The notes beneath the pieces were generated by a model. It made no database searches. It was not told the DNA's origin and saw nothing but the letters and a program-made list of their open reading frames with translations. 64,000 nucleotides of DNA from Sandaracinaceae bacterium (GTDB lineage: Bacteria; Myxococcota_A; Polyangia; Polyangiales; Houyiibacteriaceae): the NCBI GenBank assembly GCA_020633055.1, contig JACKEJ010000006.1, positions 868,001 to 932,000 on the forward strand. Reading direction: 5' to 3'. The position numbers and the translations under genes are program-made. Positions 7,710 to 18,745 of this stretch are shown here, piece after piece (the stretch's first letter is position 1; every line of letters begins with the position of its first letter).

Positions 7710-9276
7710 CCCGACGAGCGCAGACGCCCCAGCCCCTTCGCCTCTCCGCACGCCGCTCCTCTTCGTCACGGTGCTCATCGTGTCGACGTCGGGGCTCGTC
7801 TACGAGCTGCTGGCGGGCGCGTACTCGTCCTATGTGCTCGGCGATTCCGTCCGCCAGTTCAGCACGACCATCGGCGTCTACCTGTTCGCCATGGGCATCG
7901 GGTCGTACCTGTCACGCTTCGTGAAGCGCGACGTGGCCCGGCGCTTCATCGAGGTGGAGCTCGGCGCGGCCCTCGTGGGAGGCGGCTCCGTGCCCCTGCT
8001 GCAGCTCGGCGCCGGCTACACGGACGCGTTCGCGCTGCTGCTCTATGGGACCATCATCGCCATCGGGACGCTCGTCGGACTCGAGATTCCACTGCTGATG
8101 CGCATCCTCAAGGAGGAGCTCGAGTTCGACGAGCTGGTCGCGCGGGTCCTCACCTTCGACTACATCGGCGCGCTGTTCGGCTCCATCCTGTTCGCCATCC
8201 TGTTCGTGCCCAACCTGGGGCTGATGCGCACGTCGCTCTTCTTCGGGCTGCTCAACTGCGGTGTCGCCATGATGGGCGTCTCGCTCCTGAGCGCCCTCAT
8301 TCCAGCGGCGGCGCGTGCGCGGCTGCGGGCCACGGCGCTGCTCCTGGCCGTCGCGCTCGGCGTCACGTTCGCCTACGCGGACCGCATCATCGACTACACC
8401 GAGCAGGCCCTCTACCCGAACCCCATCGTGCACGCCCAGCAGTCGCGCTATCAACGCATCGTCATGACGCGCGGCGCGCGCGGCACGCAGCTGTTCCTGG
8501 ACGGGAACCTCCAGTTCAGCTCCAACGACGAGTACCGCTACCACGAGGCGTTGGTGCACCCGGCGTTCGCGGCGGCCGCGCGTCACGAGCGCGTCTTGGT
8601 GCTGGGCGGGGGTGACGGGCTCGCCGTGCGGGAGATCCTCAAGTACCCCGACGTGCGGGAGGTGGTGCTGGTGGACCTCGACCCTGCCATGACCCGCCTG
8701 GCGCGCGAGGACACGTTCCTGCGCGAGCTCAACCGCGACAGCCTCACGGACCCGCGCGTCACGGTCATCAACGACGACGCGATGGTCTGGCTGGACGAGC
8801 GCATGCGGCACGCTCCCGAGGGGACGACCCCGACGCCCTTCGACGTGCTGATCGTGGACTTCCCGGACCCCAACAACTTCAGCCTGGGCAAGCTCTACAC
8901 GCGCAGCTTCTATCGCCTCCTGCAGACCGCCATGGCGGAGGACGCGGCCGTCGTGGTGCAGAGCACCTCGCCGCTCTACGCGCGCCAGAGCTTCTGGTGC
9001 ATCGAGGCCACCATGCGGGAGGCGGGCTTCAGCACGCACGCGTTCCACGCCACGGTTCCGTCGTTCGGCGAGTGGGGCTACGTGCTCGCCCGCCGCGCGC
9101 CGTTCGAACCTCCTCGCGCCCCCGCGCTGCCCGACCTGCGCTTCCTCGACGGGCCCACGCTCGCTTCGCTGTTCGTCTTCGGTCCCGACATGGCGGCTGT
9201 GCCAGTGGAGACCAACCGCCTCAACAACCAGATGCTCGTGCGGTACTACGAGCGCGAGTGGTCGAGGGTGGAGTGA
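7702..9276 (+). CDS. Membrane-fused spermidine synthase-like protein
   Basis: 524 residues. Residues 17-225 contain about six to seven hydrophobic helices; the rest is a spermidine-synthase-type Rossmann domain. Family motifs are clear: LFLDGNLQFSSNDEYRYHE (265-281), GGGDG (302-306), VDLDP (324-328), NDDAM and the catalytic-type VDFPDP (385-390). It probably transfers an aminopropyl group to, or otherwise modifies, an amine at the membrane face. The exact substrate cannot be read from sequence, and some fused homologues may lack classical activity. It overlaps the DUF350 gene upstream and the flavoprotein gene downstream. Confidence 0.85.
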   Translation: MADPTSADAPAPSPLRTPLLFVTVLIVSTSGLVYELLAGAYSSYVLGDSVRQFSTTIGVYLFAMGIGSYLSRFVKRDVARRFIEVELGAALVGGGSVPLLQLGAGYTDAFALLLYGTIIAIGTLVGLEIPLLMRILKEELEFDELVARVLTFDYIGALFGSILFAILFVPNLGLMRTSLFFGLLNCGVAMMGVSLLSALIPAAARARLRATALLLAVALGVTFAYADRIIDYTEQALYPNPIVHAQQSRYQRIVMTRGARGTQLFLDGNLQFSSNDEYRYHEALVHPAFAAAARHERVLVLGGGDGLAVREILKYPDVREVVLVDLDPAMTRLAREDTFLRELNRDSLTDPRVTVINDDAMVWLDERMRHAPEGTTPTPFDVLIVDFPDPNNFSLGKLYTRSFYRLLQTAMAEDAAVVVQSTSPLYARQSFWCIEATMREAGFSTHAFHATVPSFGEWGYVLARRAPFEPPRAPALPDLRFLDGPTLASLFVFGPDMAAVPVETNRLNNQMLVRYYEREWSRVE

Positions 9277-10970
9277 GCTCCCGCCGGGACGTGCTGCGCG
9301 CGCTTTTGGGAGCGCCGCTGCTGGGGCAAGCGCTCGCGAGTGGGTGGCTCGCGGGGTGCGGGGGAGAAGCGTCCTCCGCCTCGCGCGTCGCTCGCATCGA
9401 GGGTGAGCTGCTGGGCCAGGACCTCACGGCGGGGCATCGCCTGCGCGACGGCGTGAGCCTGGCCGCGCTGGGTCAGGCGCCCACCGAGCACCTGAGGCTG
9501 GCCATCCTCGGCGGCGGCCCAGCCGGGCTGAGCGCCGCGTATCGCGCCAGCCAGTCGCTCTCGGAGGGTGTGGCGCTGTTCGAGCTCGAGACCGTGCTCG
9601 GCGGGACCAGCCGCAGCGCCGCGAGCGACGTGACGCCGTATCCGTGGGGGGCGCACTACCTGCCGATGCCCATGGCGCACAACCCGGATCTCCTGGCACT
9701 GCTGCGCGACATGGGGGCGCTCGAGGAGGACACACCCGACGGTGTCCCGCGCGGTCGAGAGGAGCTGCTGGTCCGCGAGCCCGAGTCCCGTGTGTTCCAC
9801 CAGGGCTACTGGGAGCGCGGCCTGTACCCCTACGCGGGCGCCAGCGCCGAGGACCTCGCCGAGCTCGCCCGCTTCCGCCAGCGCGTGGACGAGCTCGTGC
9901 GCTTCCGCGACGCGCAGGGTCGCCGTGCGTTCTCCATCCCGCTCGCGCTCAGCTCGCGCGACGAAGCCATCACCAGCCTCGACCGCCTCAGCGCTGCCGC
10001 GTGGCTCGAGCGCGAGGGCTTCCGTTCCGCGCGGCTGCGTTGGCTGGTGGATTACGCGTGCCGCGACGACTACGGGCTGCGCGCCGAGCAGGCCAGCGCC
10101 TGGGCCATGCTGTTCTACTGGGTCGCGCGCACCGAGGAGCCGGGGGAGGACACGGTGGACCTGCTCACGTGGCCCGAGGGCAACGGCGCGCTCGTGCAGC
10201 ACATGGCGGCGCGCGCGGCGCAACGCGGGGTGCGCATCGAGCGAGGCCAGATGGCGCTCGAGGTGATCCCGGCGGGGCCCGACCCCGGAGGCCCCGTGCG
10301 GATCGCGGTGCAGGACGTCCGGAGCGGAGCGCTGCGGCGCGTCACGGCCGACCGCTGCATCGTCGCCATGCCGCGCTTCATCGCGGAGCGGGTCGTGCGC
10401 GGGCTCGGGGAGCGGGACCGGGTTGCCTCGGCGCGCTTCACCTATGGCGCTTGGATGGTCGCGAACCTGCACGTGCGTGAGCGACCGACGTCCCGCGGGG
10501 TCGGTGAGTGCTGGGACAACGTGCTCTACGACAGCCCTTCTCTCGGCTATGTGAGCGCGACGCACCAGCGCGGCCGCGATCAAGGGCAGGGCGTGTTGAC
10601 ATACTACTGGCCGCTTGCCACGGCGGACGCTGACACCGGACGGCAGCACCTGTTCGACGCCGACTACGGCACCTGGCGCGACGCCATCGTCAGCGACCTC
10701 CGGCGCGCCCACCGCAATCTCCCCGACGTGCTCACGCGCTTGGACGTGTTCCGATGGGGCCACGCGATGATCCAGCCCCGCGTTGGGCGGCTCGGCGCGG
10801 ACTTGCGGGCGGGCCTGACCACGGCGCTCGGGGGCGTTCACTTCGCGCACAGCGACCTGTCTGGTATTGCGATCTTCGAGGAGGCCTTCTTTCACGGGAC
10901 GCGCGCCGCCGACGAGGTCGTCGCGGCTCTCGCGACCCAACCCGCCGCTACGGCCGTGGAGGCCGGGTGA
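9273..10970 (+). CDS. Tat-exported flavin-dependent amine oxidase-like protein
   Basis: 565 residues from a GTG that overlaps the preceding stop (GTGA). The N-terminus SSRRDVLRALLG is a twin-arginine signal and ends in LAGC with Cys about 29, so this looks like a Tat-exported lipoprotein folded with its cofactor in the cytoplasm. An FAD-binding dinucleotide fold follows (LAILGGGPAGLSAAY), then a long substrate domain and a C-terminal FAD-contact segment (GVHFAHSDLSGIAIFEEAF). It resembles the NAD(P)-binding/amine-oxidase superfamily (MAO, phytoene desaturase-like). Next to an aminopropyltransferase-like gene, oxidation of an amine product is plausible but unproven. Confidence 0.8.
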   Translation: MSSRRDVLRALLGAPLLGQALASGWLAGCGGEASSASRVARIEGELLGQDLTAGHRLRDGVSLAALGQAPTEHLRLAILGGGPAGLSAAYRASQSLSEGVALFELETVLGGTSRSAASDVTPYPWGAHYLPMPMAHNPDLLALLRDMGALEEDTPDGVPRGREELLVREPESRVFHQGYWERGLYPYAGASAEDLAELARFRQRVDELVRFRDAQGRRAFSIPLALSSRDEAITSLDRLSAAAWLEREGFRSARLRWLVDYACRDDYGLRAEQASAWAMLFYWVARTEEPGEDTVDLLTWPEGNGALVQHMAARAAQRGVRIERGQMALEVIPAGPDPGGPVRIAVQDVRSGALRRVTADRCIVAMPRFIAERVVRGLGERDRVASARFTYGAWMVANLHVRERPTSRGVGECWDNVLYDSPSLGYVSATHQRGRDQGQGVLTYYWPLATADADTGRQHLFDADYGTWRDAIVSDLRRAHRNLPDVLTRLDVFRWGHAMIQPRVGRLGADLRAGLTTALGGVHFAHSDLSGIAIFEEAFFHGTRAADEVVAALATQPAATAVEAG

Positions 10971-12070
10971 GCGCCGCGCGGCCCGCGGTCTTCGGCGAGG
11001 CGCCGTGGCTCTTTGGTGCGCGCCTCGACCTCTGGCTCTTTGGCGGGTCGGCGGCCCTGTCGCTCGCGCTCTTGCTCGGCGGCCACGCGCTCGGGCTCGC
11101 GACTGGCGACTCGCCCGAGTGGGTGTGGCTGCTGTGCGTGCTCGGGGTGGACGTCGCGCACGTGTGGTCCACGCTGTACCGCGTCTACCTCGACCCCATC
11201 GAGCTGCGCCGCCGCCTCGGGCTCTACGTCGGTGTCCCGGTCAGCTGCTACGCGCTGGGCGTCGCGCTGCACGCGCACTCCGATGCCACGTTCTGGCGTG
11301 CGCTGGCCTACCTCGCCCTGTTCCACTTCGTGCGACAGCAGGTGGGCTGGCTGAAGCTCTACCACCGGCGGGCGCCCGAAACGACCGCGCTCGATCGTGG
11401 CCTCGACACGCTCACGCTCTACGCGTGCATGCTCTACCCGGCGCTCTACTGGCATGCGCACCTCCCGCGGCGCTTTGCGTGGTTCATGCAGGGCGACTTC
11501 GTGCGGATCTCCGGGGCGTGGCTCGCAGCCCTCAGCGCGGCAGCCGGCCCTGTCTACGCAGGCCTGCTGGTGCTCTTCGCCCTCCGCGGTGCCCAACGGT
11601 TCGTCCGTGGCGACGCGCAGCCCGGCGTGGTCCTGCTGGTGCTGAGCACAGCCGCGTGCTGGGCCGTGGGCATCATCCTCACGGACGGCGACTACGCGTT
11701 CACCGTCACCAACGTGCTGATCCACGGCATCCCGTACCTCGGCCTGACCATCCTGTACGGTCGGGCGCGCGCCCCGCACGTCCCGGGCAGCGCGCTCGGG
11801 CGGGTCATGCGGGCGGGGGTGCCGGTGGCGCTGCTGCTGGTCCTCGGGCTCGCCTTCGCGGAGGAGTGCCTGTGGGACCGCTTCGTGTGGCACGAGCGCG
11901 CGTGGCTGTTCGGGGATGGGCGCGACGAGAGCCGCGCGACGCTCACGTGGCTCGTCCCCCTCCTGTCGTTGCCCCAGACCACGCACTACGCGCTGGACGG
12001 CTTGGTGTGGCGCAAGCGCGGCAACCCCGACCTCGGGGGCGTGCTCAGCGGCGCGCCTGCACCGTCTTGA
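10967..12070 (+). CDS. Polytopic membrane protein of unknown function
   Basis: 367 residues from a GTG overlapping the previous stop (GTGA). Eight or more hydrophobic helices are visible, with conserved-looking polar positions inside the membrane region (DVAHVWSTLYRVYLD, YLALFHFVRQQVGWLKLYHRR, PQTTHYALDG). Several His residues (DVAHVW, LFHFVRQQ, TTHYALDG) sit in or beside helices, which could bind a metal or haem or act in catalysis. No family name is recognised. Gene order makes it the fourth member of the DUF350 operon. Its 3' end overlaps the opposite-strand GAF gene by 26 bases. Confidence 0.75.
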   Translation: MSAARPAVFGEAPWLFGARLDLWLFGGSAALSLALLLGGHALGLATGDSPEWVWLLCVLGVDVAHVWSTLYRVYLDPIELRRRLGLYVGVPVSCYALGVALHAHSDATFWRALAYLALFHFVRQQVGWLKLYHRRAPETTALDRGLDTLTLYACMLYPALYWHAHLPRRFAWFMQGDFVRISGAWLAALSAAAGPVYAGLLVLFALRGAQRFVRGDAQPGVVLLVLSTAACWAVGIILTDGDYAFTVTNVLIHGIPYLGLTILYGRARAPHVPGSALGRVMRAGVPVALLLVLGLAFAEECLWDRFVWHERAWLFGDGRDESRATLTWLVPLLSLPQTTHYALDGLVWRKRGNPDLGGVLSGAPAPS

Positions 12071-13556
12071 ACTGCCCCATGAACTCGCCGACCTGCTCGC
12101 TCACGTAGCGCACCAGCTCGGCGTCATGACGCGAGAAGCGTGGCTGAGACCGGCGAAAGAGCTGCAGCATCCCATACAGCCGCCCCTGGTGGCCGATGGC
12201 CATGTACAGCGCGGCGCCCCCCTTCATCCCGGGGATGCCCTCCACCGAGGCGTCGAAGCGCGGCTCGGCGGCGAGGTCGTGGACGCGCAGAGCGACCGCC
12301 TCGTGCGCTGCCGCGCCGAGCAGCCCGGTGTCCGCGCTGACCCCACGCCCTGCCACGCCGTCCACACCCAGCACCGTCGCCGCGCGCAGCTCGTTTGTGT
12401 CGATGTCGTAGAGGCTCGCGATGGTGGCGTCGGTGGGCAGCAGCTCGGCCAGCAGGCGCACCGAGAAGTCGAGGGCGTCGATGGGCTTCTCGAGGAAGAA
12501 GAGGTCCTGGCAGGCCTCGAACGCCGCGCTCAGGCGCTCGCCCTGGTCCATGGCGGGCGCGGGCGCGACGGAGAGCGGGCGTCCGGTGTCCTTCTGCAGC
12601 GGGAACGTGACCACGGGCTCGCCGTGCCAGTCCTTCCAGTCGAGCGTGACCACGGGCGGCCGCGCGGGGTGCTCGTCCCAGGCGTGGTCGAACACGGCGA
12701 TGGAGACGTACTTGCCCGTCGGGAAGGGCTCCAGCTCTGCTTGCAGCGCGGCCAGCTCGCCCCGCGCCACGGCCTCGGCCTCGGCGGCGCTGAGGGTGGG
12801 CGGCACCACGTAGGCGCGCTCGCGGTAGCGCAGCGGGTTCTCCTCGTTCGGCTCGGCGTCCCGTGAGAGCAAGAGCTCGACGTCCACCTCGGTGAGCGTG
12901 GGCTCGATTTCCGCGGACGTGGCAGGGGACGAGGACGCCTGTGGCGTGGCGACGGGCAGGGGCGCCTCTTCCTGGATGGTGTCGGCCGTCCCCACGTCCG
13001 CCTGGCCGCTCACGACGACCTGCCGAGGCGCGACGGGGAGGTCGTCGCCGGGCATGTAGGCCATGGTCATGGCCATCTTCTTCTTGTTGCTCTTCGCGGC
13101 GAGCGGTGCGTCCGCCCCGATGATGGTGGGCTGGGGCTGCGCGACGGGTTGCGCCTGCGCGACGGGTTGCGGCTGCGCGGGCTGGGTGGCAGCCGTCGCG
13201 GCATGCAGCGCGGGCGCCAGGTCTTCGCTGGGGATGTAGGCGATGGTCTTCGGCCGTGCCTTGCGCACAGGGGCCCCAGCCGGGGCCGCGGCGGCCTGGG
13301 CGACGGCCGCGGGCGCGACGGGGCCTTCCTCGGCGGGATACAGCCGGTAGGTCTTGCGCTCGCGCGCGTCGTGGATGGTCACGGAGCCACCCGACTCGTG
13401 GCGAAGGTTCGCTCCCGGGGGCAGCCCCCCGCTCTCTCCCAGCGCAGCGCGGCCGGCCTTCAGCGCGGTCATCCAGTTGGCAGCTTCGACCGTCGCCTCT
13501 GCCTTGGTCTCGTCGCTACCCAGCGCGGAGACCTCGATACGCCATCGTTTGCTCAT
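12045..13556 (-). CDS. GAF-domain signalling protein with disordered linker
   Basis: 503 residues. Residues 1-75 form a small folded region (RWRIEVSALGSDETKAEATVEAANWMTALKAGRAALGE). Residues 75-215 are low-complexity Ala/Pro/Gln with two related boxes, KTIAYIPSEDL and MTMAYMPGDDL. The C-terminal ~150 residues are a GAF domain (LDFSVRLLAELLPTDATIASLYDIDTNELRAATVLG ... RLYGMLQLF). It would bind a small ligand or a partner; no catalytic output domain is present. Co-occurrence of GAF domains with such linkers is common in myxobacterial signalling proteins. It is convergent with the upstream operon and divergent from the OmpR-like regulator. Confidence 0.75.
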   Translation of the reverse strand: MSKRWRIEVSALGSDETKAEATVEAANWMTALKAGRAALGESGGLPPGANLRHESGGSVTIHDARERKTYRLYPAEEGPVAPAAVAQAAAAPAGAPVRKARPKTIAYIPSEDLAPALHAATAATQPAQPQPVAQAQPVAQPQPTIIGADAPLAAKSNKKKMAMTMAYMPGDDLPVAPRQVVVSGQADVGTADTIQEEAPLPVATPQASSSPATSAEIEPTLTEVDVELLLSRDAEPNEENPLRYRERAYVVPPTLSAAEAEAVARGELAALQAELEPFPTGKYVSIAVFDHAWDEHPARPPVVTLDWKDWHGEPVVTFPLQKDTGRPLSVAPAPAMDQGERLSAAFEACQDLFFLEKPIDALDFSVRLLAELLPTDATIASLYDIDTNELRAATVLGVDGVAGRGVSADTGLLGAAAHEAVALRVHDLAAEPRFDASVEGIPGMKGGAALYMAIGHQGRLYGMLQLFRRSQPRFSRHDAELVRYVSEQVGEFMGQFKTVQARR

Positions 13557-13696
13557 CGCGCCGGAGCTTATCAGGGAGCGGCCCAGTTGGCATTCTCCGT
13601 TCGGCCCCGCGCCGGTCTAATTCGTCAACGTGTCAGTCGTCCACGTTGCATGCCTGGCCAATTCATCTAGGCTGCGGCGGAAACATCGGAAACACC

Positions 13697-14374
13697 ATGT
13701 GGATACTCGTCGTCGGGCCCGAAGGCCTCTTGGAACGTGAAGATGGGGCGGTCAACGTCCTCCGTGACCTCGGCTGCAACGTGCGGATCGCGACGCTGTG
13801 GGACTCCCTGTCCGAGCCCGAGATGGTGGACGACCCCCCTGCGGTCGTGGTCGTCGAGGCGATCGATCAGGTCGACGCCGCCCGCGCGGCGTTGATGCGC
13901 CTCCGCGCGGCGCCGGCCCTGGCCGAGGTGCCCGTGCTCGCCGCCGTCACCGTCCGCGGCCTCTCGCGCCTCGATCCGAGCGACGGCTTCGACGACTTTG
14001 CGCTCGTACCGTACGTTGCCCCCGAGCTCTACCTCCGCATCCGCCGCGCCGAGTGGCGCCGGAGTGATTTCAACGCGCCGGAGCGCCTGAAGATGGGCGT
14101 GCTCTGCATCGACCTCGCGGCACACGAGGTCACCGTGGACAGCCGCCCGGTACAGCTCACCCAGCAGGAGTTCGCGCTGCTGCGCTTCCTCTGTCAGAAC
14201 CGTGGCCGCGTCTACTCGCGCCAGCAGCTGCTCGAGCGCGTGTGGGGCGTCGACTACTACGGCACCAGCCGCACGGTGGACATCCACGTCCGGCGCCTGC
14301 GCATGAAGCTCGGTTCCGCCGTGGATGGACTCGAGACCGTGCGCGGCGTCGGCTACAAGATCAAGACGCCGTGA
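13697..14374 (+). CDS. OmpR/PhoB-like regulator with degenerate receiver
   Basis: 225 residues. The C-terminal ~95 residues are a complete winged-helix OmpR domain (LTQQEFALLRFLCQNRGRVYSRQQLLERVWG, TVDIHVRRLRMKLG, VRGVGYKI). The N-terminal ~110 residues fold like a receiver but lack the acidic pocket: VVGPEG replaces the usual acidic pair, and the beta-3 strand ends AVVVVEAID with E54 at the phospho-acceptor place. It probably binds DNA independently of phosphorylation or responds to another signal. Its stop overlaps the pdxA start, so it is co-translated with pdxA and uvrA. Confidence 0.85.
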   Translation: MWILVVGPEGLLEREDGAVNVLRDLGCNVRIATLWDSLSEPEMVDDPPAVVVVEAIDQVDAARAALMRLRAAPALAEVPVLAAVTVRGLSRLDPSDGFDDFALVPYVAPELYLRIRRAEWRRSDFNAPERLKMGVLCIDLAAHEVTVDSRPVQLTQQEFALLRFLCQNRGRVYSRQQLLERVWGVDYYGTSRTVDIHVRRLRMKLGSAVDGLETVRGVGYKIKTP

Positions 14375-15383
14375 CTCCGCTGCTCGTGCCCGTGGGAGAC
14401 CCTGCTGGCGTGGGGCCCGGCGTGGCGCTGACAGCCGCGGCGCGCGCGGTCACGGGCGACCGCATCGTCTTGCTGGGCGACGCGGGCGCGCTGGGAAGCA
14501 TGGCGCGCGCCGCAGGCGTCCACGCCGAGCCCGTTGCGAGCATTGCCGATGCGCGCCCCGGCGAGCTTGCGTTGCTGCACGTCGCGGACTGGACCGACGC
14601 GATGGTGTCTGCGCACGCGCCCAGCCCCGAGGGGGGCGAGGCGCAGCTGCGCGCGCTCGACGAGGCGATCACCCGGGTGCTCGCCGGCGAAGGCCGCGCC
14701 GTGGTCACCGGCCCCACCAGCAAGGAGGCCATCGTCTCCGCAGGGCACGGCTTCGTCGGCCAGACCGAGCGCCTCGCGCAGCGCGCGGGGCTGGCCGACG
14801 ACGACGTCACCATGATGTTCCTCGGGCCCCGGTTGCGCGTGGCGCTGGTCACGACGCATCTGGCCCTCGCCGATGTCCCCGCGCAGGTCACGGGCGCGCG
14901 CGTACAGCGCGCCACGCGCCACCTCGTGGAGGCGCTGCTGCGCGCGGAGGAGCAGCGCCCGTTGCGCGTCCTCGTCGCAGGGCTCAACCCCCACGCAGGG
15001 GAGCACGGCCTGTTCGGGCACGAGGAGCAGCTCGCGATCGAACCCGCTCTCGCCGAGCTCACGAGGCACCCCGCGCTGCAAGGTGGCGCCGTGCAGCTCG
15101 AAGGGCCCATCCCGGCCGAGGCTGCGTTTCGTTTTGCCAGCTCGGGGCGGGCCCACGGGGTGGTCGCGATGTACCACGATCAAGCCACCATCGCGTCGAA
15201 GCTGCTGGACTGGGGCAGCGCGGTGAACGTCACGTGGGGCTTGCCATTCGTGCGCACCAGCGTGGACCACGGCGTGGCGTACGACGCCGCGCGCGCTGGC
15301 CAAGCCGACGACGAGGGCATGCGGGCCGCCATCGCCCTCGCGCAACGCTTGACGCGTGCGGCTGGGGGGCGCGAGGCCGTCGG

Positions 15384-15387
<4 letters not shown>
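14371..15387 (+). CDS. pdxA: 4-hydroxythreonine-4-phosphate dehydrogenase
   Basis: 338 residues from a GTG overlapping the regulator stop (GTGA). PdxA oxidises 4-phosphohydroxy-L-threonine for pyridoxal 5'-phosphate synthesis (DXP-dependent route). Diagnostic motifs are present: VGDPAGVGPG, VTGPTSKEAI, GHGFVGQTE, TTHLALADVP, LNPHAGEHGLFGHEE, the metal-binding YHDQ and PFVRTSVDHG. Its length is slightly above the usual ~330. The stop overlaps the uvrA ATG. No other vitamin B6 gene is in the window. Some PdxA-family proteins act in other pathways, but the motif set favours PdxA. Confidence 0.92.
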
Positions 15388-18263
<2,876 letters not shown>

Positions 18264-18280
18264 GCCGCGCTTGAAATTGG

Positions 18281-18310
18281 TTGACCCGATCACGAAAGCG
18301 CTCGTACGCT
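18281..18310 (+). promoter_or_regulatory. Putative sigma-70 promoter of the 54-residue protein gene
   Basis: TTGACC at 18281-18286 and TACGCT at 18305-18310 are separated by 18 bases, in an A+T-richer gap just after uvrA. A strong AGGAGG ribosome site follows at 18353-18358. The -10 match is only partial. Confidence 0.5.
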
Positions 18311-18365
18311 GTGACATCTCCATGGGCCAAAGTGCCCACTCACACTGGCTACAGGAGGCCATCAT

Positions 18366-18530
18366 ATGTCGTTTTGGGAAGACCTTAGCACCCCGGTGAA
18401 GGGTGCCCTGGTGGTTGGCGTCGTCGGAATCATCGGTGCGATCCTCATGTGGGGCGGCGTGTTCGACAGTGAGCCCGAGGGTGGCACGACGCAGGAGCGA
18501 GGGTTCCACGCAGAGACCGCCTCCGAGTGA
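18366..18530 (+). CDS. 54-residue single-helix membrane protein
   Basis: ATG at 18366, seven bases after a perfect AGGAGG, and TGA at 18528-18530. The product starts MSFWEDLSTPVKG, has one hydrophobic helix (ALVVGVVGIIGAILMWGGV, about residues 14-32) and ends in a 22-residue acidic polar tail. It stands alone: a putative promoter upstream and a strong hairpin terminator 15 bases downstream make it a one-gene transcript. No family is recognised. The excellent ribosome site and dedicated signals argue for real, perhaps abundant, expression. It could regulate or stabilise a membrane complex; nothing in the sequence says which. Confidence 0.75.
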   Translation: MSFWEDLSTPVKGALVVGVVGIIGAILMWGGVFDSEPEGGTTQERGFHAETASE

Positions 18531-18545
18531 GAGGCGCCCTCGCGT

Positions 18546-18590
18546 GAAAGCTGTGGGGCCTCTCCCTGATGGGAGAGGCCCCACGCTTTC
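18546..18590 (+). terminator. Strong hairpin terminator after the small membrane protein gene
   Basis: GTGGGGCCTCTCCC (18553-18566) pairs perfectly with 18571-18584 around a TGAT loop. Outside it GAAAGC (18546-18551) pairs with GCTTTC (18585-18590) after a one-base bulge. The following T run is short. The near-symmetric flanks could serve both strands. Confidence 0.85.
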
Positions 18591-18745
18591 CGTCTCCCTT
18601 CACGGGCGGTACGAGAGGGCCCCATGGCTCGATGGGACCCGCTCGGACGAGCGCGCGAGTATCCCGCGGTAATTTTCGGGTGGGCTCGCGATCCCGGGTA
18701 TCCTTGCGGCATGGTGCCTCTGAGCGGCTCTGGTGAGGTTGCGCG

